This document shows positions 8,017 through 19,379 of a stretch of DNA of 64,000 bases, in pieces (the first letter of the stretch is position 1; every line of letters starts with the position of its first letter). Made by a program: the position numbers and the translations under genes. Under the pieces are notes generated by a model. The model saw only the letters and a list, made by a program, of their open reading frames with translations, ran no database searches and was not told where the DNA came from. The stretch is from Saposhnikovia divaricata (taxonomy: Eukaryota > Streptophyta > Magnoliopsida > Apiales > Apiaceae), in assembly GCA_036435485.1 (NCBI GenBank), contig CM071594.1, positions 196,444,216 through 196,508,215 of the forward strand, given 5' to 3'.

Positions 8017-11000
8017 TGCAAGAACCCTAATTTTTGCAATATTTTCTTTTATATGATACCATGTGACATTGTCAATTTGGAACCTTTCTAGTCATCCCTG
8101 TTGTTTAATGGAATTGATTGTCTGAGAAACTATGTTGTTACATTCACTATGTAAGATAAAGGAAGATTGTTAAGGGCAAGAGTCTTATTGTTAGTAAGAT
8201 TTATAAAACTTGGGATTGAGAATGATTAGAGTATTAAAAGATTTATTAGGGATTATGACGAGGAATTATGGATATTCGAGGAATTTACACAATTAAGTAC
8301 TTAAGGAATTACTAGGGAAATCTCTACGCGACAAAATATTATTACGAGAGATTAATTAAGATACGATACGAATAAAAGATTAAGTGACAAGCATTGGTGG
8401 AAGAATAATGATACAAGGAGTAGTATTGCATGCAAGTCCCATGCAACTAAGTAGTTAGGAAAAGCAAACTAGTTAAACCAAGTGGACAAGAGGAATAGTA
8501 ACTAGTTGGCATTACTTTTTCCAAGGGAGACAAGAGTACATGGAGGCCATACCTAGACTTGTACCATGTATCACATATACATACACTAATATGTATCACC
8601 CAACCACTTAACACAATTATTTCAACCAACACAAAAACAAAACAAAAAAATACTCTCCCCCCCCCCTTGAACAAAGCTCTCGACCCAAGCAAGAAACCAA
8701 GGAAGAAATTTTTCTTTCTTCCACTTCTCCTCATTCATAATTCAAGGCATAATTCCTAGGCTCTCTACATCATCTAAGAAAGGTATACTAAGATTTCCAA
8801 GCCCTTTCATCCATTAAATTTCAAGATATTAATTGTTAAAGTTATTGTGAATAGTAACAATGTTAAGTTTTTCTTATAGATCTTGGATTATAAGGATAGT
8901 GGGAGCTTATTCAAGGTGTTCTTGAGATTTGTAAGGCTTACCCAAGGCTCCTAGATACTCAAGAAGGTATAAAAACCCTAACCCCTCTTGGCCATGTAGT
9001 GTTTATGATGTTCAATGATAGATCCATGTATATTTGTGTTAATCTTGGATGTTCAAGTGATGGATGATATGGATCTTGAGTTTTAGTGTTGTGATTGTGA
9101 TTTTGATGCTTGTGGATAGTATATGTATCTCCATGAATGTTATAAAGTACGAACTTGGTGACTTAGATGTTGGTTGTGTTGTGGAAGTAAGAATCTTGGT
9201 TGATTTAAGTGAAACAAGCATGCTGAGTTTTTCCAGAAATTTGACCTGTCTTGTAAGATGGTTTTGAACCTCCAAATCTTGTCCCCTGAGGTCATACCAT
9301 ATATTGCTGGAAAGGTATTTGAATGTAGTTTCTAAAAATATAAGGTTCATGACTAGGTGATGTATTGATTTTAAGTTATGGCCGGAGAAGTAAAATGTGT
9401 TTCTGGATTCCGGACTGCACAAAGTGACCCCCTTGTGAACCTTGTTTAAACACCTAAAAATTTATGTGGGATCATGGAAAAATTTGAGAAGCTAGGAAAT
9501 GCAGTGGTGAAGGCTACCCAAAAACAATTGGATTAAAATATGAATTTTTCAATTTAATAAAAATGTTAGAGTAAAATTCGCGCAAGGGAAAAACTCGTTA
9601 AGTGGAGTATAATTCTAGGGGTAATGGACGTGACTCGGATGTGGTAACTAAATTAAGTCGAATAAGTGACGAGCGTAATCGAGTGATGACATGAACCTAT
9701 AGTGGGGCTAGAGTGTCATAAGACGAAGTCATTAAGTTAATTTCGTACCCCCTAAAACCCCTGAATTAAAGAGATATTGTTAAGGTACTAACGAGCGGTT
9801 ATTGCTTATGTATAGATCATTCCACTCCGCACGCTCGACCACCCCAACCACACCAAGGCAAGTCTACTTTTCAAAACTTACATATACAAGGACTTTCACT
9901 GTTGTGTTTGTAGTTTTCAATCATATCAAATGTTATGTTTATCGAAGTATTGATGCAATTGAGATGTATAAGTACATATATGTTTGTACCCCTTGAACTT
10001 CGATTGAAATGTTTTCCTCGGACAACGACTCTAGCAATAGAGGTCGTAGCGGTCCGTATATACTATTGATCGGGGAGCGGTATATTATTATATCGTAATT
10101 AAATTGCGAAAACCCGAAGGGTCATTCGGGGAGTATCGTATACTCAAGTAATTATTTTTATATCTTCGTAAATACTCGAAACCCTATCTTGGATTAAAAG
10201 TTTATTTTATTAAATAATTATTTTATTAATTATTAATATTAAATCTTAAAATGTCATTTATTAATTATTGTTCATTATTTTAAAGACAAAGCTAATCCAA
10301 GATACCTTTAGCACTTTCAAACTCGAACTCTTTCGAACTCAAAACATTTTCGAAAACCCCCGGTCAGGTTGTTTCTTGTGTGATTTCAAGAATCATCGGT
10401 CGACTGATGTCGGACCTCAATTACTCAGTTTTCAATCAAAATCAAGTTTTTAAAAGAAAAAGAAAAAGGGACTCTGGCAGGTGTGGGAACCGTTGACGAA
10501 CGATTCCCGGGATGTGTAAGCGGCCGTGAGCCAGGCGGTCCATCAATTATTATTCCGGCCCAAGTGTTGCCGAAGGATGATTACGGATGTAGTTTTCATC
10601 GAGGGTGATTACGGATGTAGTTTTCACCTGGGGATAGTTACGGATGTAGTTTCTATCCTTCTACCGGTAGAGAAGACCCGCGGATTATTGGACTTGGAGG
10701 TGGTGACTGATCATCGTCAATCCCTGTCAGGTTTTATGTTTTCTTTAAGTCCCATTCCTCCATTTTGGAAAAATGCTTTGACACTGCTTCTTAGGCTTTT
10801 GTGCCAAGTTGCTGATAGTGTTCTATTTTGATGAGAAAGATGTTGACTCTGTGCAGTATCTAGAACTGCAAGTTTATTTTGAAAACAAGGGCACGTATTG
10901 TTGCACCTTCGGAATTTATCAACAATGACAAGTGATTTTATATCTGATTGATACAAACGAGTTTAATAACTGCTAATCATATGAAATGTTATATTGCTTA

Positions 11001-11511
11001 CCTTATGCATATATTACTTGCTGAGCTATAGTTGCTCACTCTTGCTTGTTTTCAAATTTACAAACACAACAGCTAAGCGAAATGGCAAGACCCAGACAGA
11101 CTGCCCGAAAGCAGGTGACTAGACCCGAGGCAGCAGTTGAGATTCCAACGGTAGGCCCCATTAGCCGGATTGGTTGGCAACTTTTGTTAGTTCGTTTTAT
11201 ATATCAGTATGACCTGTGCATGGCAGTGTACCGTAACAAACTTTCAAGCCGCCAACTTCGCTTCTTATCGAAGTGTTGCTGGTAGCATAAACACTATTTA
11301 ATTCGGTCTGTAATAACTCTGAAACTTTTATTTCCGCTTAATCAATTGTGTGACGTTTCTGAGACTCTAACCTGTGTGTGTGTGTGTGCGGTGTGAGTTT
11401 ATTGTGGGGTCGATGACTGTTTTATATATTATGTGCAAGAACAGGTATGTTATTAATGGAAAATGGACCGTGAGCGCCTAGATCTCCGACCCCGGATCTG
11501 GGGGCGTCACA
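8017..11511 (+). repeat. 3' LTR of the Tekay-like element (3495 bp)
   Basis: Starts TGCAAGAACC after the polypurine tract and ends GGGGGCGTCACA. Its last 1.6 kb match the window's 5' LTR. It contains a run of 11 C near 8657 and, in its last 600 bp, a GT microsatellite longer than in the 5' copy. No large ORF is present. Confidence 0.93.
11082..11285 (+). CDS. Short ORF with H3 tail-like N-terminus, 3' LTR copy
   Basis: Same 67-codon frame as at 1176 with the same stop. The N-terminus reads MARPRQTARK, so residues 5-9 (QTARK) are identical to histone H3. Differences from the 5' copy that I see change amino acids (Ser6/Thr, a second Ser/Thr, Pro/Thr, Trp/Arg, Lys/Met). The splice donor is weaker here (GTGACT). 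Confidence 0.4.
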   Translation: MARPRQTARKQVTRPEAAVEIPTVGPISRIGWQLLLVRFIYQYDLCMAVYRNKLSSRQLRFLSKCCW

Positions 11512-11524
11512 TCAAAACACGTGT

Positions 11525-11684
11525 AGAAAGTCAAAACGACTATTATTTTGGGACAGAGGGAGTATTAAATATTGATAGGTCCCACCACTATATCCACTTT
11601 TCAACTAATTTTACTCTTTTTTTACTATCTTTTCTTAATATTCGTGAAAGTCAAACAGATTCGGTCTTTTTGGACGGAGGTAGT
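11525..11684. repeat. Two Stowaway/mariner-like terminal sequences
   Basis: ATTTTGGGACAGAGGGAGTA ends at 11564 and TTTTTGGACGGAGGTAGTA ends at 11684. Both follow a GAAAGTCAAA motif, both point the same way and both end in TA. This is the typical right end of plant Stowaway (Tc1/mariner) MITEs. The Tekay element lies only 13 bp left of the first, so it probably landed in or next to a MITE. Confidence 0.6.
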
Positions 11685-11798
11685 ATAATTTAAAGTTATA
11701 AAATTTTATGATACTTAATTTTTCTATTTAAAATATGTGAAATTGTACGTAATTAATTCCATCTTTTATAGAATGGTGGCATTCTAAATAAATTAAAG

Positions 11799-11934
11799 CC
11801 AACAAGGTTGGATAGCCCAAGTGGTTAAGGGTATATTCTTTATCGATCGGGTTCGATCCTCGCTTACCCCGAAAATTGTTAGAACAGATACTTATTTGTA
11901 AGCTTTATAAACACTTTATTGTAAAATAAAATAA
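11799..11934 (+). mobile_element. tRNA-derived SINE
   Basis: Internal RNA polymerase III promoter: A box TAGCCCAAGTGGTTAAGG at 11813-11830 and B box GGGTTCGATCCT at 11849-11860, followed by an A-rich tail. Perfect 8-bp direct repeats AATTAAAG flank it at 11791-11798 and 11935-11942, as expected for a LINE-mobilised target duplication. A decayed tRNA gene is less likely because of the flanking repeats and the tail. Confidence 0.7.
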
Positions 11935-11948
11935 AATTAAAGTGATAT

Positions 11949-12062
11949 CAACAAAGTAATCAAACAATTTAGGGGCATAAACATGATTATATTGACACCC
12001 TTTGTCAACAAAGTAATCAAACAATTTAGGGGCATAAACATGATTATATTGACATCCTTTGC
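11949..12062. repeat. 57-bp tandem duplication
   Basis: Two adjacent copies starting CAACAAAGTAATCAAACAAT, 57 bp apart, differing at one or two bases. No coding role is visible. Confidence 0.85.
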
Positions 12063-13021
12063 AAAAAACAGAATTGGAGGGTAGAAGAAGAGGTGGTCTT
12101 CATTAGGTAGTTTATTATAATATAAAGTTATGAGCGGATTAGATGCCTTTGTGATTCGATTCACACGTTTGGGCAAATTATAGGAGTCCATGTTCATATT
12201 TAAAGGTGTTACGTTTAATATGCATATACCATAATCTTTGTTTAAAATCTATTGGCAAATTTATATTAGAAAAATGATAGTAAGCTAATGAATCATATCT
12301 TGTGTTGTGTGGGATGCAATTAAGGTCAATGTCATGCATATTTCAGGGCATCGTGTTTATTGGACCCCCCATTCAAGTGCGATGCTTTCCCAAGAAACTC
12401 GTTGCTTTGCGTGTTTTGCAACTCAATATCCATAATCCATTTGCATCTTATATATTCTTTAACCATATTCAAAGTTTAACAAATTTTAAATCAGCTTCAT
12501 ATAACGTCATTCGATCGAATTGCATTTTCTACTTTCATTCATTGTTACTAATCGGTGATTCCCTTATCGAATATGTTTTTTTACTTTCATTCATCTTATA
12601 TATATTCCCTTTCGATCAAATTTATTATAATTTTATTTATAAATATGGAATGATCACTAGTTCGGTTCCCTTCTCATTTATTTGTTATTTTTCTTATTTG
12701 TTATTTTAGATGAATAAAATATAATAAAAACGAAACAGCTTGGATTTTGTATGTCCAAGTTTTGGTTGCATTGTTGTTGACCGAAACAACCCATAAGATC
12801 TTATGAGTAAAACGTCTATTGATCAAATTTGAATAATAATCTTTCATTATAAACCACGTCATTTTGCAACTCAATGAAAATTGAACTAGACTCGACTTAT
12901 GTCAATTGCCAAGCTCTGCTTTAAATGTTCTTGGCGTGTGGCACGCATTAATCTACTAGAGTAACACACAATGTGTGTAGCACCAAATGTCTTCATGAAA
13001 TTGAAATAACAGATAATGACC
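12063..13021. other. Intergenic, no recognisable gene
   Basis: AT-rich sequence. The longest open frames are short and resemble nothing I know. Confidence 0.5.
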
Positions 13022-13024
13022 TTA

Positions 13025-13408
13025 GAGCATCTCCAACGGCGTTATGTAAAAATGATTGGCTAAATTACATAAAATACTGTTTATGTAAAATTTGTCGAAC
13101 CTGTAAGACATTGTGTTTCGAGGGTATTGGTTATAATGATTGGCTATATTTAAAAATGGTATATCATTAATATTTCAAGTTGTTATTAGTGGAATATATA
13201 ATTTTAATATAGAAATAAATGATGTGGCAATTCACTACTGGTCTCTAGAGATTCGACAAATATAGCCAACATGAAGAGATTATCTATAATTATAGACAAG
13301 AGTTTTGTCCCATTGGAGTGCAAATTTTTTTACACATTCTTTATAATTATTATTTATGGTAATTAATTTCAAATTTTACCTAAGTGGTCTCTCTCATTGG
13401 AGATGCTC
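13025..13408. mobile_element. PIF/Harbinger (Tourist-like) MITE
   Basis: Terminal inverted repeats GAGCATCTCCAACGG (left) and CATTGGAGATGCTC (right), flanked by TTA at 13022-13024 and 13409-13411, the target site typical of PIF/Harbinger. The interior is AT-rich and non-coding. Confidence 0.7.
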
Positions 13409-13411
13409 TTA

Positions 13412-13756
13412 GACCATCTCCAACGGGAAGATCCCTTAGCTAAAATCACAAATATATTACCAAAAATAAAAATTATAAAAATTATGTAAAAAAACATCAC
13501 TCCAATGGAACATTACTGTTAGCAAAAAATTTACATAATCTCTTTTCGTTGGCTATATTTGGCAAACCTCTAGAGACCTGTAAGGAAGATTTTACATGAT
13601 CTATTACCTTAAAAAAATAGATTCTATTAATAACAACCTGAAATAATAATAACATACTATATTTGCAATATATACAACATTATAGCCAATATATCATTGG
13701 AGCACAACTTCTTACATTTGGCCAACCATTTTTAGCTAAAACCTTTGGAGATACTC
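13412..13756. mobile_element. Second Harbinger-type MITE, abutting the first
   Basis: Begins GACCATCTCCAACGGG right after TTA at 13409-13411 and ends CTTTGGAGATACTC before TTA at 13757-13759. Its interior motif TTGGCTATATTTGGCAAA appears in reverse orientation in the first MITE, so the two copies are inverted relative to each other. Confidence 0.6.
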
Positions 13757-14167
13757 TTATGTGACAATGACCACAAGGTACACTAACAAATTGCATAAAA
13801 CATAAAAATATCTTTTTTTATTATCTTTTTGCGTGTGGCATGCTCGCTCCGGTTTCGTATCTTTCATTACCGCTACAAAAGGAGAAGAGATACTGATTTT
13901 TCTTTTCTCTTTCAATTTCTTTTGATATATTGTCAAAAAATAATACAGAAATTTAATTGGACCTTTCTGTTAACACCTTAAAATATCAGATAGATTGATT
14001 ATTTAACATGACATTATGAGTTCAGGTATGTAAAGCTTTTAGATTTATTCTTTGTGATTCCCAATTTTTTCAATATTTATTATGAATATAAAAAATAAAT
14101 TATGTTCCAAAAATGGGTGTCCGTCATCCACTTTTCTATCCATAAATGGTTTTCTAATAAGATTAAG

Positions 14168-14444
14168 GGGGTGTTTGGGGGAACTTTTTTCCAGAATAAA
14201 TCAACTTATTTTAAGACAAAGTTAGAGTGCCAGTTTGGCACAACTTCTTTTATGGACTTATGGACTTATTTTCGGGTAAAAATTTTATATTTTGATAAAA
14301 AAAAATTATACAAATATTTAATGTATGTTTGAGATTCAATAAGTTGCAAAAATAAGTTAGAAAATAAGTTGGAAAGTTAGGAATCTTAACTTTTAACTTA
14401 AAATAAGTTGACTTATTCTGGAAAATAAGTTCCCCAAACACCCC
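14168..14444. mobile_element. MITE with GGGGTGTTTGG terminal inverted repeats
   Basis: The left end starts GGGGTGTTTGGGGGAAC and the right end finishes GTTCCCCAAACACCCC, with about 30 bp of terminal inverted repeat. AAG is present at both borders (14165-14167 and 14445-14447), but the family is not clear from that. Confidence 0.6.
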
Positions 14445-14607
14445 AAGAGATTCCTAACTTTCCAACTTATTTTCCAACTTATTTTTGCAACTTATTGAAT
14501 CTCAAATATACATTAAATACTTATATACAAAAAAATTATCAAAATATAAAATTTTTACCCGAAAATAAGTCCGTAAGTCCTTGAAAAAAGTTTAACGAAA
14601 CTGGCAC
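14227..14607. repeat. Long inverted repeat (foldback), arms about 165 bp
   Basis: 14227-14390 is repeated in reverse complement at 14443-14607 with few mismatches, separated by about 50 bp that include the right end of the MITE at 14168-14444. A transcript would form a long hairpin. Confidence 0.75.
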
Positions 14608-15516
14608 TAAGTGTTAAATTATAATATACAAATCCAACGCCTTCCTCTAAATTTTATATGGACCCATTACTTAACATATTTCAACAATTTTCATCTACTC
14701 TTTTGACTAGCAAAATGGAGAGATATGTATGGGCATTTTCTCATAAATATCATAGGACTCCAAACTAAATTAGAATTAGACCGTCTACATTCAAATGTCT
14801 TGCACACAAGTCCATGGTGCAATGACAGATTTTCCCAGGGCCCTGAACATGACTACACAGATAAGCTCTCTTCCCATTCCAGCAATAACTTACTAGAATC
14901 AGGCAACCAACAGGTAATCGTTGTAACATATAATCATAGTAATCACTCTTTCGCTTTCAAGGCCTACGTGCAGCTTCCCAGAAAAATGACTAGAAGAATA
15001 ATTGACCTGTTATTGATCAATATTAAGTAAAATATATCGGACTGAGTTAATGTCAATTGATTATGCAGGTTAACCGTGCCAATGTCAATAATTCTTCATA
15101 CTAAGATGTTATACCAACAACTTTTCTCTAAGGTTTCATGCTTCATTAGTTCAGCAACAATTTAAGATGCAGTATTGCATATACGAATAATTAGATAGTA
15201 ATAAATCAATGAAGAAAAGATCATGGTGCACCAACTAAATTGTTCTTTAGCAAACTCCAAGTTCATAAAATTAAAACAAACTAACTGAATAAAAGCAATA
15301 CAGACCATGTCTAAACAAAGTCCTAATCAGGCAGGCCAACATTTATTCAATCTGCATCCACTACATGTCTTCTTAATACATCTGATACCTAAAATTTGAT
15401 TGGATGTTCAGCCATTTCAAATTTCTGGATAAGATGAATAAGAACAACTATTGGATCATGAGACAGGGTACATTGCCTCATATCAACTACCCAGCTTCTG
15501 ACTCATGTTCAAGCGG
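14608..15516. other. Intergenic and probable 3' UTR of the DnaJ gene
   Basis: No ORF of note. On the - strand an AATAAA signal (TTTATT at 15342-15347) lies about 170 bp after the DnaJ stop codon and may direct polyadenylation. Confidence 0.4.
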
Positions 15517-18000
15517 TCATGCTTTATTACAATAAACATCTTGAGGAACAGCTGCAGCATCAAGCTCCCAAAATCCTCTTAAAAATCCATCCTTTTGTCC
15601 TGTGAGCTTAAATGCCGGAATCTGATGAGAAAATCTTGTTAAGTCATCACGGGGTATCTTCAGAGTGATCTTATACCGTCTCTGATCTTTTTGATGCTTA
15701 AAAATTGATCTTGTTCCAGAAAAATGTTCCAGTAACCAAACTTCTAAGAAGTTCTCATTGCTTCTACACACTTCAACAATGTCATGTAAAGGATTCTCCT
15801 GCAACATTCGAGCACCCCAGTTCTTGTAAATTGCCCACACTTCACCTTTTCTCGGATAAATCTCAACTTTGTCCCGGCTAATGTATTCCACATCCATCAT
15901 ATGTGAGAAAGAACTTGGGAAATATACTTGAGGTGTTTCAGCGGAGACTTGGAAAAACCCACAGCTATGCGGCTCCCTTGGTGAACATGGCTCAAGCAAT
16001 GCTGCAAGCAACTTTGATGGTTCAACCTTTATGATCTGCCCATAAATCATAGGCAACCTAGTCTGTCCACTGTACATGGCCCATATCTGGCCGCGACTAA
16101 AATTCCCTGTAGCCCTGTCCATCTCAAAGTCATAAAACATCTCTCCTTTTGATCTTTTCTCATCAACATGAAGAGAAGGAATTCTTTCTGAAACAACGGT
16201 CTCTTCATGTCTGGCATTGACTTTTTTATCTTTATATCTAGGATTCTTTTCTTCAGGAGAAGTTTGAGTTTTCATTTTCTCCTCGGGTTGCAAAAGCTCA
16301 TCAGCATTGCTAGGAAGAGCAGCGGGATCAAGTTCAAATGATCCTGCAGGGACACCTCTCTCTGCACCAGATAATTTATTAGAAGGAACTTTGTGAGAGA
16401 ATCTTAGTAATTCGTTGGGAGGTATCACATGTGTGTATCTACCATTCTTTGGTGACCTTTCATATAAGCTCACAAAGCCTGTAAGTTTGGACAAGTAAAA
16501 AACATCTATTCCAATTCCTGGAAAAAGATCTGATAAGATCTCCACCATATCATATTTGAAAGGCATATGGCTTTCAGGATCTGAACTCCATCCAATATCC
16601 CAATCACTGAACACAGCCCAAATCTCTCCTTTACGAGGATATATAATGTAAGATCCTATATTGCTGCATTTTTCAAGTTCTACCTGATGAGAAAAGATAA
16701 GTCGGTCAGAGGTTTCTTCAGTAGCCCCAGGGAGAAATCTTCCGCAGCCTACGGGTAACACACTTGCCCACTTAATACCGCTTTCATCTTGGGGAGCAGG
16801 CTCTAGCCAATTAAATTTAAGTACAAATCGAGAGGAAAGTACCTCCCTAATGTGGGCATAGAATCTCGGAACCCCATCCACTGAGTCATAGCAGGCCCAG
16901 ATTTGATCAACAGAAAAGGAAGCTTCGTCTTTAATTTTATCAAAATCGCTGAACTCGGGATCTGCGCACTTGTAAATCTCAGGTACTGAGGTGGTCTCCA
17001 TTTTTGGAGCAGATTTAGCATCATCTGGGACACTTGATGCTTTGTGAGAAGCGTACCTTTTATCATGATCCTCCTTGTCCTCTCTACACAAGCCAGATTT
17101 GCTCCCCGCAGCAGACCTTTGTGTAAAGTCTGCAAAGTCATCAGCAATCTGATTTTCCTTATATGAGACATTCAGCTTCTGTCTAGAAGATCTCTTACAG
17201 CTACTGATATTTTCATGCTTCGCATTCTGTTTGGGAGCAGGTTGCACACTTTCTCCACAGAATACTTCTTCATCTTGTTTGTCAGTGTGCACTTTGCGCT
17301 TGCCTTTGACATTACGAATTGCCTGAGACTCATGACTGAAAGAGGCAGCAGCTAAGCCTTGAGAACCTACAGCAGAAGATTGAGATGCCTGGCGTGTGCT
17401 TTGAGAATTTAAGTCATTTGCGACCAACTCCTGTTTGCATAGTGGACACCTCAAACATTTATTTTTAGTTGTTCTGAGATATTTGAACTTTATGTCGCAA
17501 GATGAACAACTAGACCACAATGTTCCACTGCTATCTGCATTTCTGTCGCTCTGATCCACTTGACGAGCCGGTGACTGTGGTACCGCAATCCTCTTAAAAG
17601 CTCTGTATCTTCTATCATACAGAGACTTCTTTTCCGGGTCTAAGAGAAATGTATTTGCTTCTCCAATCAGCTTAAATGCGGCTTCTGCACCAACAACTTT
17701 GTTTTTATCAGGATGAAGAAGTAGTGCCAGTTTCCGATATTGCCTCTTAATTGCAGACTCATCAACTATTCCTCCAATCTGAAGAATGCCATACCAGTCT
17801 TTCTCAGAAGCAATTTCATTATTTTGAGCAGCACAATGAACCTCACAAACAATCAGCAGTTGTGCAATATTCTCATCAAAACCTGGAGACATATTTCTGG
17901 CCTTCAGGGCCAGCTTCCGAGCTGCTTGAAAGTCACCATCTTTCAGTTTCATTTCCGCAAATTTTATGGCCTTGACGGCTTCTTCTCTGTTGCATTCCAT
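15517..18000 (-). CDS. DnaJ (Hsp40) protein with two DUF3444 domains
   Basis: 827 codons without interruption. Start chosen at 18000 (MECNREEA), the usual start of this plant family; the in-frame ATG at 18018 most likely lies in a 5' UTR intron. Residues 1-60 form the usual N-terminal helical region. The J domain spans about 68-131, with the HPD motif at 96-98 that stimulates Hsp70 ATPase. A zinc-ribbon-like stretch follows (CSSC 165-168, CLRCPLC 182-188), then a long polar region of low complexity. Two DUF3444 domains follow, one at about 350-560 and one at about 620-815, each starting near a FxxGQIWAxY or FSVDQIWACY motif. The protein is expected to be a nuclear or cytosolic Hsp70 co-chaperone; the role of DUF3444 is not established. 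The coding region is a single exon. It is the only intact host gene seen. Confidence 0.93.
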   Translation of the reverse strand: MECNREEAVKAIKFAEMKLKDGDFQAARKLALKARNMSPGFDENIAQLLIVCEVHCAAQNNEIASEKDWYGILQIGGIVDESAIKRQYRKLALLLHPDKNKVVGAEAAFKLIGEANTFLLDPEKKSLYDRRYRAFKRIAVPQSPARQVDQSDRNADSSGTLWSSCSSCDIKFKYLRTTKNKCLRCPLCKQELVANDLNSQSTRQASQSSAVGSQGLAAASFSHESQAIRNVKGKRKVHTDKQDEEVFCGESVQPAPKQNAKHENISSCKRSSRQKLNVSYKENQIADDFADFTQRSAAGSKSGLCREDKEDHDKRYASHKASSVPDDAKSAPKMETTSVPEIYKCADPEFSDFDKIKDEASFSVDQIWACYDSVDGVPRFYAHIREVLSSRFVLKFNWLEPAPQDESGIKWASVLPVGCGRFLPGATEETSDRLIFSHQVELEKCSNIGSYIIYPRKGEIWAVFSDWDIGWSSDPESHMPFKYDMVEILSDLFPGIGIDVFYLSKLTGFVSLYERSPKNGRYTHVIPPNELLRFSHKVPSNKLSGAERGVPAGSFELDPAALPSNADELLQPEEKMKTQTSPEEKNPRYKDKKVNARHEETVVSERIPSLHVDEKRSKGEMFYDFEMDRATGNFSRGQIWAMYSGQTRLPMIYGQIIKVEPSKLLAALLEPCSPREPHSCGFFQVSAETPQVYFPSSFSHMMDVEYISRDKVEIYPRKGEVWAIYKNWGARMLQENPLHDIVEVCRSNENFLEVWLLEHFSGTRSIFKHQKDQRRYKITLKIPRDDLTRFSHQIPAFKLTGQKDGFLRGFWELDAAAVPQDVYCNKA

Positions 18001-18001
18001 G

Positions 18002-18918
18002 CTTAATACCAAAAACATATTTGTCAGTGTAAATGTATTATATATCTATTTGAACATTTCACATGACAATGGACCATCATTTCAACATAACAAAAATTGC
18101 AAAATTGGGTGACTATGACCTTGAACATCAAGAACAAATAACTCCTCAGGGAAATTGTTTGTTTTTAAAGTAACAAGTTCCGTACCTCTTAGCGCTAAAC
18201 TTACTATTCAAAATGTAACCCTTTTTTATATTTTTAATAAATAAAATCACAATGTTATACTTACTTTTTTCTTTGAAGAAAAAGGTTTGAATGTCCTGAG
18301 AGCAATTAAGAAATTTTCCTAGTATGCTATATAAAATTCTATTTTAAATGTTATACTGAAATTATTTTATTTGCAACTTTTATAATATTATTTGTTTAAA
18401 ATAAGAACCGTAATTTTCAAGAGAAAGTACTTAAAAAGTAATAGAACAGTATGTATATAGAATTGATAAAAAGAAAAAGTAGTTAAAACAAACTCATGCT
18501 CTGTTGTTGTAAAGAAAAATACATTTACTTGAGTCTAAATTGTAAAAAATCAAAAATCTTTTATACATATTTACAAATCGTGAGCCAAACTACTTCGCCC
18601 ATCCAAAGTCTTTCATATTTACAGTTTTAATGAAAATTTTAAAACACATCTAACAAACATCTCCACTTGAGATTTAGCATATATCCAAAACTAAAAGTCA
18701 TTCAAACTCCTATGATAAAAAATAAAAAAAAATGAATCAAAACATATCATCTAGCTTGGTACATATTATCTAGATATTAAACTGAAACTGCACAATTCAT
18801 TGATTGTCCACAGAAAAAAAACATGTTTAAATAAAATTTTGATCTTAAAATTACAAACATAATGCAACCAATAAAAAAGATCTAAAATTAAAACTAGCAC
18901 ATAATAATATTAATGTAC
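18002..18918 (-). other. Predicted 5' UTR intron of the DnaJ gene
   Basis: On the - strand the donor TTTTCAG|GTACATT is at 18919/18918 and the acceptor TTTTGGTATTAAG ends at 18002, one base before the ATG. The interval is very AT-rich, as plant introns are. A 5' UTR intron just before the ATG is common in this family. Confidence 0.55.
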
Positions 18919-19085
18919 CTGAAAATAAAATCTGTAACTATGGTAAGGAAAATAAGATCCACAAAGTCCCCAGAACCCGATTTGGTCCAAACCAGTGATT
19001 GAGCAACAGATCGGCACTTGATAGATTTTTCTCTTTCTATAACTAGTACTTGGTGAAAGAGTGAGGTTTGCAGGAGAATCTCTCG
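18919..19085 (-). other. Predicted first (non-coding) exon of the DnaJ gene
   Basis: More GC-rich than its surroundings and ends in the splice donor at 18919. The left limit is set by that donor. The transcription start near 19085 is a guess. Confidence 0.4.
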
Positions 19086-19220
19086 TTCAACAAAATTTCA
19101 GGGAGACAATTGCTATCTCTTTTGTGTTTTGGGGCAGCTGACAATGAACTTGAATTTGATATGACTGTTCATTGTAACGTTTTAATGCATGTTTTACATT
19201 TGTACGTATCAAATAACCCA

Positions 19221-19226
19221 CACGTG
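19221..19226 (-). promoter_or_regulatory. G-box (CACGTG) in the DnaJ promoter
   Basis: A palindromic CACGTG in ACACGTGT context lies about 130-140 bp upstream of the presumed start. Such sites bind bZIP or bHLH factors and ACGTGT resembles an ABRE. No TATA box is obvious. Confidence 0.45.
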
Positions 19227-19379
19227 TAATCTCCCCGCTCCTTCTTGTCGTTATGTGATGGTACCATTTCCTCTTCATTCCCATTTCAGTAAGTTTAATA
19301 ATTCTCAAAAAAACTAAAAATGAAATTTTGGTTATTTTATACATCATAAAACATTACAAATTGCAGATCTATAGAGTTA

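Larger units (their letters stand above)
1..11511 (+). mobile_element. Ty3/gypsy chromovirus, Tekay-like, nearly complete
   Basis: LTR retrotransposon whose 5' LTR is cut by the window edge. Seen in order: 5' LTR end, primer binding site matching the 3' end of tRNA-Met, an extra ORF, gag with zinc knuckles, protease, reverse transcriptase, RNase H, integrase, a C-terminal chromodomain-like segment, a polypurine tract and a 3' LTR of 3495 bp. Very long LTRs plus a chromodomain-like pol end fit the Tekay (Del) lineage. The shared 1.6 kb of the two LTRs differ at about 18 sites counted by eye plus a GT-repeat indel, so the insertion is fairly young. Gag-protease has four in-frame stops, so this copy is probably not autonomous. 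The target duplication cannot be checked because the left end is missing. Confidence 0.93.

Noticed and set aside
12302..12709. 135-codon hydrophobic frame
   Set aside because: Phe/Ile/Leu-rich translation of AT-rich DNA, with no domain or promoter context.
14725..15030. 101-codon frame on the + strand
   Set aside because: No recognisable domain; it lies in the probable 3' region of the DnaJ gene on the other strand.
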